Assembly (NCBI GenBank): GCA_029783825.1
Contig: JAREIK010002635.1
Location: 745,417-809,416, forward strand
DNA length: 64,000 bases
Source: Sapria himalayana
Lineage: Eukaryota; Streptophyta; Magnoliopsida; Malpighiales; Rafflesiaceae
Direction of reading: 5' to 3'
The position numbers were made by a program, and so were the translations under genes. Below, one piece after another: positions 37,372 through 49,961 of this stretch; positions within the stretch are counted from its first letter, which is position 1; every line of letters begins with the position of its first letter. The notes under the pieces were generated by a model, which saw only the letters and a program-made list of their open reading frames with translations, had not been told where the DNA came from and ran no database searches.

Positions 37372-38053
37372 TATACTTTAGAGATGTGTCAACACAAAGT
37401 CTAGTGAACGATCATATGATCAGTATAATATATGCTAAAGTAATCCGACATATATTTTAATATATTATCACTCCTAATTTTTTATGACTTTATTAAACCA
37501 ATTTTGTATTTTTTATAAAATAACTAAAAAATAAAAAAATATATATATGATCTAAAATATATAAAAAAAAGCAACCAATTTGTTGTAGTTTCAACTTGAT
37601 TTTAGTTTACAAATTTGTTTTACTTTTTTATATTTATTTTATTATGAATTAGCACATCAGACATATATATTATCACAATCCATTTTGCTTATTATGTCAG
37701 GAATTTCATTGCACATGTTTCTTTGATATTTTGATTGTTATTTGTGATTTAATTATAACATAATAACATAGTCTAAATCTTAGAGAGTAAGGATCATAGG
37801 ATTTTTAGAGAGAGAAAATGAGCATTATGACATTTTATCCTTATTGTGCAATGAAAACCCCACACATACTAGCACATACTATGCATAACAACATACATAT
37901 AGTTGGCGAGCAAGGAAGAAAAATCAAAAAAAAAAAAAATAGGGAACAAAATTTTGGCTCAATAATTAAAAGTGACACAAAGTGACTATGTGTCAATATT
38001 ATTTGTGTGACAAACTCATATTGATGTTAGTTGGGGGAGCAACAGTATGATGT
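37372..38053. other. AT-rich intronic gap, no gene
   Basis: Lies between the complete hAT and the next degraded hAT; nothing recognised. Confidence 0.4.
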
Positions 38054-38411
38054 GAGATGTATCAAGTAGGTCAGGCAGCCCAAGAACGACATAAGGCAAC
38101 ACCGGAATTGGCCGTGCCAGACCCAACACGGCACAATCCAGATCATGCCTAGAACTAAACCTTGCTGACCCGAGGCATGGCTCATGTCGTGCTGGATTAA
38201 AGCCAACCATGCCTCATGTAGGACCAAGCATGATCCACGTGTCTGGCTCAATGGTATGGTCCATCAGCACGGTAACCCATGACAAGGCATGGTGGTTCAT
38301 GGGTCATGTTTCGTAAGGTAACCACCCAACAAGAGCAATTTTCTTTTAAAAAAAAAATCAGTCACATAAGTCAAGTTTGGCATACATGGCCTGACTGTAG
38401 TATTTTCATGC

Positions 38412-38449
38412 AATGAGCATCGAATTTTTTTAAAAATTCGATGCTCATT
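38412..38449. repeat. Perfect 18-bp-arm hairpin with 2-base loop
   Basis: AATGAGCATCGAATTTTT is the exact reverse complement of 38432-38449, with loop tt. It lies inside the degraded hAT. It could be a small foldback or an siRNA source; no miRNA call is justified. Confidence 0.85.
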
Positions 38450-38929
38450 TTTTAAAAAATTCATAACCATCAAATTTTTTCCAACAACTACAAGCCAAAA
38501 ATCTGATATTAGTAAATTGATTAATAAGATTTCTGGCCTAAAATATCTAAAAATATATGTATAATTATAAAAAAAATTCTATAAATAGATATTAGTAAAT
38601 TTAGAAAATTAATTTTCATTTCTTTTGATTATATTTCTCTCCTCTCCTCCTCTGAAGTTTGGCCATTTTTTTGTGTAATTTTTTTATTGTTATTATATTT
38701 AATTTACATATATGGCATATGCGATGCAACTTACAAATTATAAATGAAATTTTGGGTAGAGATTAGAAGTAGTGCAGTGCAAAGGAAAATATTTTACAAC
38801 AAAACAATTAAGTTATTTTTTTTTTTTAAGTTTTTAATTAGTTTTATTTATAAAATAAAAATTTTGAAAAAAATAAGATAATACATATAATGATAATAAA
38901 TTTGAAATTGAAGTAAATATAAATAAGAA

Positions 38930-39920
38930 CATTACAGAAAGATCCAAAGTCAAAGCTATATTTTCTCTAATAATCTCAGCCCAAACCTATTTGTCACCCA
39001 AAAATATATATACGAACTTCAGTAGTATGAAAGCATTTTAAAAACTAATAAAAAATAAAAATCCTAGAGATGTCAAAGAAAAATCGATACAATATATATT
39101 TTGTGAAAAAATATATACATATAGGAATGCATATAATACTGACAACCTTTAAAGATGCATTAGATCTCAAACAAATTCAACTAAGCAGCAATATATTTCA
39201 AGTTATACCATAATAATTTAAAAAAAAAACATTATCAAACTGATTATGATCATGAATTTTTCAATTATATTTTTGGAAAATCAAATGATAGCCAATATTA
39301 TGCACACATACTTCCAACCTACTTATTATAAGATTTTAAAATCTACATATAGGAATAACATAATAAAATATTATAAGTTAAAAAAATAATTAATAATTAA
39401 TTAATTTAAAAAATATAATAAAATGACGTCCATGGTATTCAATATTTGAACTAATCACGATGATGCATCATTGTATGTCTCACGGCCCACTTGCAGATTC
39501 AAAATAAAAGCTTAAAAAAAATCAAGATTTACTAAGATCTTCCATCTTCATGATAGTTCTGTTACAGATAAGTGATGAAAATCTTTATAGTATATAATAT
39601 TTAAAAAATAAAATATTTAATATTATTTTTAATAATTTTTCTAATAATAAAATAACTATAAGTATATTTGTTAGAACCATAAAAAATTAGTCATTTGATA
39701 AAATTTTTTATATTAAATGTATATTTCACATAATTAACTCAATAGCACAGACAACAAAAAATTTTGCCGTCTCTGTTTATCTGTGAGCCTAAAAAAATTT
39801 CAAACAGATATGAGATACCATTAAAATTATACATGTCTTTATGTTATAGTCATATATTGGCTATCAATATATAATATCTGACTATGTCAATAATAAAAAT
39901 AACGAACTTAAAAAAATTTA
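38930..39920 (+). pseudogene. Transposase remnant of the degraded hAT
   Basis: Alignable by eye to 34550-35690: ctaataatctcagcccaaac, then aacttcagtagtatgaaag, then aatcacgatgatgcatcattgta and gattcaaaataa. Many C-to-T and G-to-A differences and several indels; no open frame of note. Confidence 0.7.
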
Positions 39921-40159
39921 TATTTTATTTGAATTTAAATTTTCAATCCAAAAGGTCAAAATAATACGATATGGTTCATGCCAGCACAAACCGACACAAC
40001 TTGGTATAACCCGACATAACTCGCCATTTTGTGGGCTAAATGAGCCATGCTGAGCCAAGTGGAATCTATCTTATGTCAAGCTTAGTATGACATGGTGACA
40101 CAACTAGATCAATCTAAAACAGGCTATGCTTGCACGAAAAAGCATGTTTGACACATCTA

Positions 40160-40484
40160 GTAGTCAATATGTTTCTCTCAATACTCAGTAAAACTCTCTA
40201 CCAACTCTTTAAAAATAATTGTCAACATCTCTCTCTGATATATTTTTTCTTATTTCAATATTTGTATTATAAGAAAAATATCATGTATCTATATACTAAC
40301 ATCATATAAATGCTCTCGTGATTAGCACCAACAGTGAATTGGTGTCACATACAAATATTAATTCTAATTATAAACTAATGTCATAAAAAAATATTAACAT
40401 CAAAGCAGTGTCACACATTGCACCAACGATATATAACACAATTATTTACCTTCTTAGCCAAAATGAATCAAGTTGTGCACTGTA
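40160..40484. other. Short AT-rich spacer, no gene
   Basis: Contains repeated words such as gtgtcacata/gtgtcacaca and caccaac. No element could be delimited. Confidence 0.35.
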
Positions 40485-40492
40485 TATAGCGT

Positions 40493-41297
40493 CTAAGAAG
40501 CATGGACACGAACACGGGGATACGACACAACAGGATACGGGAACACGGCAAATTCTAAAAAACTAGGATATAGATACGACTAGGATACAGCATGATAAAA
40601 AAAATAAAATTAAAAATAAAAATTATTTTTTTATAAATATTAGGTATTTTATAAAATAAAGTAAATTAAATTAAATTAAAATATTTTATATATAAAATAA
40701 ATATATATTATTTATTTTATATGATAAAAATATTTTATTTTATTTTATTTTATAAGATAATATTTATAATTATATTATATAAAAATATATTTTTTTATTT
40801 TATAAAATAAAAATATTTTATTTTATAAAATAAAAATATTTTATTTTATTTTATAAAACTATTTTATTTTATGCCACATCCCCACACAAATATGCCCGCT
40901 CCTGCCTCCCCCTCAAATCATGCCCGCCCCTGCCTCTCCCCTCAAATCGCGCCGCCCCTTCCTCTCCCCTCAAATCGCACCCGCTCCTGCCTCACCCTCA
41001 AATCGCGCCGCCCCTTCCTCTCCCCTCAAATCACACCCGCTCCTGCCTCACCCTCAAATCGCGCCCGCCCTCTGCCGGTGGCCAACGTCGCCCATACGGC
41101 AACGTTGGCCACCCAATGTAGCCTGACGTCGAGCACTATAGACATGGATACAGCTGCCGACACAACCATCCGATACGCCACATAGCGTATCAGATACGAA
41201 TTGATCAATGATATGCTACGTGGCGTATAGGACACGTATCCGTGCCGTGTCCGTGTCGTGTCCAGGTGTCGGACACGTGGACACAGCCGTGTCCTTG
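40493..41297 (+). mobile_element. Second hAT-like family, copy A, with internal minisatellite
   Basis: Starts ctaagaagcatggacacg and ends with the complementary pattern ccgtgtccttg, truncated at the right. Flanks tatagcgt (40485-40492) and catagcgt (41298-41305) match at 7 of 8. An AT-rich ttttatttta block (about 40600-40870) is followed by a GC-rich tandem array (40880-41085) and a block repeating gtgtcc/ggacacg. No coding capacity. Copies B (48895-49675) and C (54210-55104) share the layout. Confidence 0.8.
40880..41085. repeat. About 30-bp GC-rich minisatellite in copy A
   Basis: Six to seven imperfect units of the type cctgcctcaccctcaaatcg preceded by cgcccgct. The same unit is in copy B and, reversed, in copy C. 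Confidence 0.85.
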
Positions 41298-41305
41298 CAT
41301 AGCGT

Positions 41306-42599
41306 ATTCTATTAGATGCAACTCATGCACACACTCAATCCACTGCACACCATTGCACATCAAACAGACCCCACTACACATGTCCACCAGACACACTCTT
41401 ATCACACATTTTGTTCGACACTGATAATCAATAATGTGTTGTTGCCAACTCACACTTTTGTATTGATGTCAATGTGGGTTGGCATCCATGATACACATTA
41501 ACATCAACAATGGGTTGACCTTACTATTTAATCATTTGCTTCATCGCTTTTAGTGTTTGCATTTCTTTGTCTTGATACTATGAAGAAATGTAAACCCTCA
41601 ACACAATAATGAAAAATCATAAGATATACAAATAAGATACACTTATAAATACTAGGCTACTTGGATTGGAGCAAACTACATATTATGCACCCGTTAATAA
41701 TATAAAGTACATAAAAAATAATATAATATAATATAATATAAATCATAACAATGCTTAATAGAATCTTCGGATCAAACCAATTTAACCTAACTTAAAAGAG
41801 GGTCATAGAAAAACATCACGAAAGATAAGCCCATTGATGGTACTTAAAACTCTATTATGTCTAATTCATTCATGTAATAATTTAAGCTAAATTTTATAAA
41901 TAAGAGTTCAAGAACAGGGACAGAAAAATTTAATGAACTCTCCAAAATTCAGATGCTTATTTGGAAAAGTATAGCACATTTGCACATTCTTAAGTAATCT
42001 TTAAAAAATGTTCGCAACAATCAAAGGCTATTAGCAGCCATTGGTGATATTCAAAGGTCGTCCAAGGAACACACCGACAACTCAAAAAAATCATACTCTC
42101 ATTTATTTGATAGATGAAGATAAAAAATTAAATGATTAATTAGAAAAAAAAATGATGCAGCTTATAGATGTGCAAGCAATGATGGATAAGATAATGACTT
42201 CATGAATTTACTAGTAATATATTTTTAATCCAATATTTTGTATTTTTTAGAATTTCATTAATATTTTTCATAGTTATGGATGTAATAACAATGATGAAGA
42301 ATAATGACTTTATGAATTTACATGTTAGCGATGTGTTTTTAATCCATTATATTTGTATATTTCATAGTTATATTGCATTTTTTTTAAATATTTCTTTGTT
42401 ATTTTATCATAATGTATTGATATATTTCAAATAATAAAAATAACAATTATTTTATTTAAATTGAAATTAGGATATATGCTTAATACAGATATATAATTAT
42501 AAAATATATTTATTAAAAAATAAATTGGAAAAAAACTACACAAATATTCATTTAATTTAACTATAACATACACAAGCATTACTTATATAAAGACCAAAG
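41306..42599. other. Intronic sequence without recognisable genes
   Basis: Includes a short run of ataat units at about 41715-41745. Nothing else was identified. Confidence 0.35.
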
Positions 42600-42770
42600 T
42601 AGAGGTGTCAAACGTGCCGGGCCGGCCCGGCACGTTTTTAAACCGTGCCCGGGTTAGAATCTGCTCGTGCCGTGCCGTGGCACGGCACGCCGGCACGGGT
42701 TCGTCCCGTGCCGGTTCACGCGTGGGGCGTGGGCGTGAGTCGTGACCCGTCCCGTGCTGGTTCACGTTTT
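42600..42770 (+). mobile_element. 5' end fragment of a hAT
   Basis: TAGAGGTGTCAAACGTGCCGG then GC-rich subterminal sequence with CGTGCC words and gtgagtcgtgac. It breaks off into AT-rich DNA at about 42770 and no partner right end follows. The sequence stays GC-rich and close to the 33.6-kb element, so it is relatively young but truncated. Confidence 0.75.
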
Positions 42771-44398
42771 AATTACATTCACATTTCATGCACTTACAAT
42801 ACTAGATATGTATCAATGTCATTGTGTCAACCCATGGAGACCACCATCATGAGCCACCAATGAGTTCTGGGTCACCAAAATCATATCATTACACATCCAA
42901 TGACTACAAACCAAGAATCTCCGAAAAATACTCATTGACTACTAACTTGTGCCTCAAAAGTAAGGTGGTACTACCATCACCACAAACAATTGCCCACACA
43001 TATTATTCCCGGCACTGGTGGAAGATGTATTTTCGCCCACACAACCCAACACCACCATCCAGATGTTGGTGGCCGATTAGGGTTTCAGCTCTAGGTGACA
43101 TTCGGGAAGGGGGAGAAAAAAAAAAGAGAAAAATAAACTTTAAAAATGTAAAACTATTTTGAAAGTACAATACCCACAATTCATATGTCGGATACTCTCA
43201 AACAATGAAAAAAAAACAAACAAAAATTAAAATCAAACATTAACAAGAATTATCCATAATTGGCACAATACAGCTAGTTATTTATTTAGGAATTAGGTTG
43301 AAAAGATATGTAAACATTCTTAACTAGACCAGGTACACACATGAAGAAAGAGAAAAAAAAATATACAAATCAATCATTCCAAAGTGCAGTGTTGTGAGTT
43401 CAATCAAAACTAGCAAGCTCAAAACACATTTGGTAAGAGAAAAAAAATACATTGGCAAACAACTATCCGGGATCATTGAACCAAGGTAGTACTGACAATT
43501 CATTGAAAACCAATATTTTGCATTGCTCGGCCTAGCCCACAAACTAAAAAAAAATAGCCCGGCCCAATATTTTTCCAAGAGCTTTTTTGTATAATTTTTT
43601 TATCCCAAAGTCATTATAACTTTTGCAACATTTAGCTCATATAGCCTTAGAGACCTATGCTGGGAAGACACGTAGTCATTATAATTTTTTGTAGTCATTA
43701 TAACCCTTGCAACATGTAGTCATTATGATTTTTTGTAGTCATTATAACATTTGCAACAGTCATTAAAAAAAATAACCTGACTCAATTGAAAAACAGTCAT
43801 TTTTTTCCAAGAGCTGGGAAGACATGATCTGATAGTGAAACTTGTCTGGCCAGGCATGCCCAGCTTGGAGCCTATTCGCAAGGTAGAACCTAACTGTGAT
43901 GGATCAAAGGGAGGGCCCACTGGGTCCCAGCTTAAGAGACCTGTGCTGGATCAATCAGGCCCAATTTTTTAGTCTGCCCAAATATCCACCACTAGATAAA
44001 GGACAAAAAAAAAAAACATGCTAAATTAATCATTCCATAAATGTAGGGTTGCAAGTTCTCATCAAAGTGGGCAAATTTGAAAAACATTCAAGGAAAAAAA
44101 AATACATTGATATCAAGGATGATGTATAATTTTGAGATGCCTTTTAAAAAGGCAGGGCCATCCTTATCCAAAAGGTGAAATTTTCCAGTGTTTAATTTAC
44201 TACATGTCAGACTACAGCAAGAGAAACCAGAAAAAAAATTATCGCTAACAATAATTGATAGCCAAAAGCATTTTTTAAAAGATCATTAATGCTTTAAATT
44301 AAAAATGATTTGTCAATAATAGAACATGAACGTTAACACAACATGACCAAATCTAGTCAATCCAAAAGCAAATTTATCATGTAGCATTCAAAGGTTAC
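42771..44398. other. Intronic sequence, no gene
   Basis: Contains an irregular repeat of tagtcattataa (about 43605-43770) and GC-richer patches around 43540 and 43850 that may be old hAT ends, without identifiable termini. Confidence 0.35.
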
Positions 44399-44469
44399 CT
44401 GTTATGGAAGTGCTGAAATTCTCTTGGCATATTCTGCATTGTGCTTCACCAATCAAGTTCTTTATATCA
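44399..44469 (-). CDS. ELF1: Elf1 transcription elongation factor, zinc-ribbon exon
   Basis: The minus strand has acceptor ctttgttccag, a 71-nt exon and donor gtaacc. It reads (I)DIKNLIGEAQCRICQENF then STSIT, ending in a G that with CT of the next exon makes Ala. CRIC is the second zinc-binding pair of the Elf1 ribbon, and the sequence follows the plant family (MKNLIGEATCRICQESFSTT). In eukaryotes Elf1 is a small nuclear protein that binds elongating RNA polymerase II and helps it pass nucleosomes and DNA lesions. The preceding exon (start codon, basic tail, first CPFC pair) was not found between 44470 and 64000. Confidence 0.9.
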
Positions 44470-45430
44470 CTGGAACAAAGTAATGACAAAGTAGTTAATA
44501 TGATGGAATGATGTACAATATTAAAAATATCTAATCACACAAATTTTGATAAACTAAAAAAAAAAAATTGGTCCAGTATAGCACCATATTTTTTGAAAGA
44601 AAAGGAATGAAAACTAACACAAAATTCATTCATTCATAATAGATGCATGATGAAGAGGTTATATAGAAAACACAAATATTAGGAGCATTCAAACATCAAG
44701 CAAAAGCACTTCTCTAATAAAATGTTATGCACAGTAAAGTCTTGGAAAAAAAAAAATTGCAGTCCCATGACAGCAACATATGATGTAAAATAATAAAATG
44801 ATCATCTATCTATTATTTTTAGCTTATTCATGAAATAGCAAATTAAAAACAATGTCAAATTATTTTAATGACACGATAGAGAATACTCAAGTGAAAAATA
44901 AAAAATAAACTCATTCACAAGTTTAATCCAAAAGAGCCCACACGAGATTACCATCATAACTTTGTTTACATCTACATTGGATTTAGAATCGATATCTTAT
45001 CTTACTTTTCTACAAGACAATATTTTTCCACAAGAATATACATATATTTTTAGTAAATCTCTTTTCAAAGTTAGTCGATGCATAGCATGAATTTGCAAAA
45101 TTAAGAAAAAAATAAATAATTATGTTATATTAATTAGCACAGGGGACTAATAAACATCATCATGAAAATATATTATGAAAATCTTAAGTAATTAATTATG
45201 TTGACCGCACAGGTAAATTAATCTACTAATTATAACTGTTATAAAATAATCCTAAAAAATAAATAAAATAATACTCATAATAAATCAATATATCAAATAT
45301 TCTTATGTAAGACAAAAAAAATGAATAATACACGAGTCAGATGTTCCTATCAAAACTATAAATAGCATCAAATAAAAATAATTTAATTAATTATAACATC
45401 CATGTCAAACATATGCGTATAAGTCTATCA
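44470..45430. other. AT-rich sequence, probably further Elf1 intron
   Basis: No exon-like segment was found on the minus strand. By inference it is part of the intron upstream of the zinc-ribbon exon. Confidence 0.35.
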
Positions 45431-45439
45431 CACTGAGCT

Positions 45440-46930
45440 AGAAAGAAAGAAAAATAAGCTGATACCTCTTTAAACCTTTGTAAAAAAGATTATTGCCTGC
45501 TCTGTTGTATAAATGTATGTTATAGCAATATTTTTATTATTAATCTTTTCATTAAAAAGTAGTTCCTTTCTATGTGTTTCGTAAATACTTGAAACATCAT
45601 ATTAAAGATTATTTACATCAATGCCTAATTATTAGAGCAAAAAAAGAGTAGAAAAAGATATTTGATTTCCTAGAATGAATGATGGATCCAAGATATCTCA
45701 CAAATAATTATCATAAATACTTTATATTTTTTTATACTAAATCTTGAAATAATTGTCTCTTATATTACTAAAATATAAGATTACCTTTAAAAAAGTGCAA
45801 AATCATATAATAAATCATCTCTCTATACATGTTGGGGCCCAACTGGAATATGAATATTTATAACCAACTATAAGTATTCATGTTCCCTGAAAGAAATCCC
45901 AAATCATACAGACTTTTTACATATCTTATCACTATGTCAAAATAAACTATATTTGGTCAGATTATAATCGGATTAACTAATCTTTAATATCATTCTCCTA
46001 TAATTATAAATAATTAAATCAACTAATAAGTCATAACAGAAGTGAAATCAATATCTCAATTAATAAGAAGATTTATCAGAACAAATTATAAAACTAATAT
46101 CTATAAAGTATTAAATACATATTTTTTCTGTGATAAAATGATATCCCCTTAAAACAAGTTAACTTTATGCTAAAAAATTTTTGAGTCTTTCAATATCTTT
46201 CGTCTGAAATTGTGCTTGAAGGTATTTCTAATATTTGATGATTTCAGCCGAGCTCCTCCAAAAAGAAAGAAAAAAGTCAATTACACATAAATAACAACAC
46301 TTGTAACCAGATTGTCTATATGCACCTCAATCTTTGATGTCATCGTGAAAAAATATATCATTCATGTCTAAATGATATTTTTCTAATTATGAGATATTAC
46401 AAAGAAATATAAATTTGTAGCATGGTTATCTTGATCACTACCAGTCTGAGTGATGATTTCACTACAAATTTTATCTAGGTTATTTTCCTATTTAGACAAT
46501 TTTTTATAGTGAACATCCACTTATAACCAACAAAAAAACTTCCCAAAGATCATTGCACTAGTTTCTATATTTTATTTGAGTTGAGGGCATGCATCTCTTC
46601 TATCATGACTTGACATCATCCATGATGAGATAATATCTTATAAAAACACTTGAATATCCTAGTACAATTAAGAAAAAAAAATAATATTAAAATATGATAA
46701 ATTATATAAAATCAAATGCTAAGAATATCTCATTTGTACTTTTCTAAGAGCAATCAAAAAAAAATATTAGAGAAATTATTTACAAAATTAATTGATTTCT
46801 CAAAAAACTTGTCTCTAGTCTATACAGACTAGACATATGTCTTTCAGCTTGTATAAACTCTAAGTCATATGTGATCAAATTTCCTAGTTACCGATACAAT
46901 ATGAGTATATATTGGTGAAGGATCATCAAA
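45440..46930 (-). pseudogene. Ty1/Copia pol remnant (RT to RNase H)
   Basis: The minus strand is collinear with the Copia remnant at 58.9-60.6 kb. Shared plus-strand text includes attatgagatattacaaa, gcatggttatcttgatcac versus gcggtaatcttgatcat, and gcatgcatctcttctatcatgacttgacatcatcc versus gacatgcatctatttcattatgccttgacaccatcc. A region near 45960-45880 reads RPNIVYFDIVIRYVKS, resembling 'RPDi.yav..vsrym..P' of Copia. Heavily degraded. Confidence 0.6.
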
Positions 46931-47762
46931 TATCTAATTTTGAACTTAAATATTTTAATCGAGTTATTATTATTATCAATATCTAGATTAAAATTATTAT
47001 CATTAAAAATTACTATTTGTTATTTTTAAATTTTATTTATATTTCAAAATTTAAAAAATTTAATAATTTTAAAATTTTAAATATTATTAATTATAACACG
47101 AATTAATAAACAGAAAACAAATATGTATTATATCAATATAAATTTATTTGAACAACAGTCATAGTCTACTTTTTTTTAAAACTATCTGACTTAGCTCATA
47201 GCACAAAACAAATATCAAATACAAAGCATAACAAATAATAAGAGAGATATGAGAAAAAATAAAATAAATTTGATAAATATCAAAAAATAATAATTTTATA
47301 TTTATAAAAAAATTATATTAAATAATATATATATATATATATATATATTATTTAATATAATTTTTTTAATAAATAAAATGGGCATCAATCTAACTATCGG
47401 ATTTCTATCATGTCGCCATTGGAATAAAATCCAACGACTACAAAAAATACTAAAAAAATGATATTGTTTTTTTAATTGACAACATAAGTGACAAATGTGA
47501 CCGATCACTTTCGATGTCAAGACCCATTATGTAAATGTAATGGGCAGCTACGGGACCAAGTTTTTTTAAAAACCTATCCATGACCCATCACTCATGACCC
47601 GTGCCTGGTCACGGGTCACAGAGTTTGTGGACAGTGCTAATGGGCTAGTCATGCGGGTTGTGTATGGCTCGACGTGAGGCACGATTGGTCCCGGCTTAGC
47701 ACGATTATTTTAGATCATACCTTATGTCGTGTTCAAGTCGCCCGACCCTGTTGACAACTCTA
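46930..47762 (-). mobile_element. hAT 5' portion, minus strand
   Basis: Right end TTGACAACTCTA at 47751-47762. Leftwards come the GC-rich end, a piece matching the 5' region (ccattggaataaaatccaacg, about 47413-47433) and AT-rich sequence resembling the acidic N-terminus of the transposase. The left boundary is approximate. It is inserted in the plus-strand hAT that resumes at 47763. Confidence 0.55.
47306..47367. repeat. 62-bp perfect AT palindrome
   Basis: Left arm 47306-47326 (seven A, then ttatattaaataat) is exactly complementary to 47347-47367, with an alternating AT centre of 20 bases. It can extrude as a cruciform and is a likely site of instability. Confidence 0.92.
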
Positions 47763-48894
47763 CTTTGAGAGAAAAGACAACCAAATTAATTACTATTATG
47801 AGTCTTTCAATTTGATTTTTAGAGATCCTATGATAATAAATATTATCCAAACCTACTTATAACCTATTTATCAAAGAATTCTTAGGTCAGCTAATAAGAC
47901 AGACATAAGAAAATAATATAAATAATATAATAATTAATAATTAATAAATTTAGGAAATATAATATAATAGTATCCATAAAGTCTAACATGTGAACTAGTC
48001 GTGATTACGCATCATTCACATATTTCACCACCCACAATATAAATTCTAAGTAAAAACTAAATAATAATATTTTAATATTTTTTGAGATCTTTTATCCTTA
48101 CAATGACACTGTCATAGTTGAGAGTGTGACAAAGATCGTTATGGAATATGACATTCAAAATAAAAATTTTAGTATTATTTTTAGAATTATTAGAGGTGAC
48201 CCATTAGATACAAGTTTTCATGTCATATATGTGTGTCATATAATTAACCTAATAGTATAAATAAGAATAAAAATTATTTCCACCAAATTAGAAGAAAAAA
48301 ATTCACTAAATATTTTGAGACACCTAACAAACAACAAGAATTTAATAATGTATATTTGTTAGTGAGCCTAAAAACTAAAAAACCAAATTGATATAAGACA
48401 TCATTAGAATTATATTTACATGATATTAGAGTCATATATTATATATCAACATGTAATATCCAACTATATCCATAATATAAGCGACATGTTTATTACTGAT
48501 GATTAAAATTATGATACAAAATTTTTTTTATAAAATTCCTAAAAAATATTATGATATGATGAACATGTGTTTGTTTGTATACACTCTCATCACGTACATT
48601 GCACTTAAGTACATATACAACATTAGTAATATGTTTAGCAAGTATAGAGAAACTATATTTAACATCATGACTGTTAAGATAAAAAATAAGTATTTAAAAT
48701 ATAAATTCTTCATTCTAACTTTGTATTACTTGATTATCTGTATAGATCTTAGGATTAAAATGTAATTAATAAAAAATATATTAAGATACATATCTACTTA
48801 TATAAACTAAGTAGACGAATATAAAAATTTTATTCACAAAAAATTAACAAACATATTTATATGTTATGATACTAGGTATAATAGTTATAGCGCG

Positions 48895-49675
48895 CTAAGA
48901 AGCACGGACACAGACACGAGGAAACAACACGACAGGATACTGGAACATGATAAATTCTAAAAAACTAGGATACGGATACGTCTGAGATACGGCATGATAA
49001 ACAAAATAAAATTAAAAATTAAAATTATTTTCTTTATAAATATTAGGTATTTAATAAAATAAAATAAATTAAATTAAATTAAAATATTTTAGTTTATAAA
49101 ATAAATATATATTTTTTTATTTTATAAAATAAAAATATTGTATTTTATTTTATTTTATAAGATAATATTTATAATTATTTTATTTTATTACATAATATTT
49201 TAAAATTATCTTATATTATATAAAAATATATTTTTTTTATTTTATAAAATAAAAATATTTTATTTTATTATAGCGCCCGCTTGCCTCCCCCCCCCCCTCA
49301 ATTCCCTCCCATCCCCTGCCTCCCCTCCCCCTCAATTCATGCCTGCCCCTTGCCTTCCTCCCTCAATTCGCGCCCGCCCCCTGCCTCCCCCCTCAAATCG
49401 TGCCCGCCCTCTGCCTCCCCCCTCAAATCGTGCCCGCCCTCTGCCTCCCCCCTCAAATTGTGCCCGCCGCCTGCGTCGAGTGCCCAACGTCGCCCATGCG
49501 ACGACGTTGGCCACTGGACGTCCGATACGTCACGTGGCGTATCGGATACAGATTGATCAATGATACGTCACGTAGCGTATCGGACACGTTTTCATGCCGT
49601 GTCCGTACCATGTCCACGTGTCCAGGTGTCGGACACGTGGATACAACTATAGGAAGCCGTGTCCGTACTTCCTTA
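48895..49675 (+). mobile_element. Second hAT-like family, copy B
   Basis: Starts ctaagaagcacggacac and ends gtgtccgtacttcctta. Flanks atagcgcg (48887-48894) and atagcgag (49676-49683) match at 7 of 8. Same order as copy A: AT-rich block, minisatellite, gtgtcc block. It is cleanly inserted in the old hAT transposase. Confidence 0.88.
49300..49475. repeat. 30-bp GC-rich minisatellite in copy B
   Basis: Units ctgcctcccccctcaaatcg plus tgcccgccct, about five, the last three nearly identical. Open frames here are by-products of the repeat. Confidence 0.9.
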
Positions 49676-49961
49676 ATAGCGAGGCTCTGAGTATGAACAT
49701 GATATCATATTTAGAAATGATGCATTTTATATTCTGTTACCAAGGAACAAACACTAAGATTGTCCGTCGATTAATAACGAGTTGTCTTAATACTAAAATA
49801 TCAATTACTACTTTATCTTATTATATAATGATAATAAGAATTTAAATATTAAGTTGATAGAAATCATACAAATTCATATGTAACATATTATCTAAGATGA
49901 TAAGCAATCTACTAGTCTCTTTAGTATCTAGCATAGCATCAAAATCTTTTTTTTTTGTGAC

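Larger units (their letters stand above)
38054..40159 (+). mobile_element. Degraded hAT with 3' half of the transposase missing
   Basis: Decayed left end GAGATGTATCAAGTAGGTCAGG and good right end TTTGACACATCTA. No TSD match remains (tatgatgt versus gtagtcaa). The interior 38930-39920 follows the transposase from the N-terminus to the region after the second stop, then jumps to the right-end GC-rich block, so the hATC part is deleted. Codon 231 reads TAA at 39505-39507. Confidence 0.75.
26920..44398 (-). other. 17.5-kb intron of Elf1 filled with transposons
   Basis: Donor gtaacc (minus strand of 44398-44393) and acceptor tttgcag (next to 26919) bound the intron. It contains hAT copies at 32906-33590 (degraded), 33648-37363 (complete), 38054-40159 (degraded) and 42600-42770 (end fragment). 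It also holds a minisatellite-bearing hAT-like element (40493-41297), a 326-bp tandem duplication and simple repeats. The transposase genes of the 33.6- and 38.0-kb copies lie antisense to the host transcript. Confidence 0.8.

Noticed and set aside
40871..41185. Proline-rich open frames in the minisatellites (also 49281-49690 and 54205-54756)
   Set aside because: The tandem unit length is about 30 bp, a multiple of three, so frames stay open by chance. The frames are low-complexity, occur on both strands and are confined to the non-autonomous elements.
40485..41305. Mutator-type assignment for the minisatellite-bearing family
   Set aside because: A 9-bp TSD would be expected. Copy C has an identical 8-bp pair with a mismatch at the ninth base, favouring hAT. 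The short ends leave some doubt.
42824..43162. 112-codon open frame
   Set aside because: Low-complexity composition (His, Ser, Pro), no family resemblance, and no supporting splice or promoter context.
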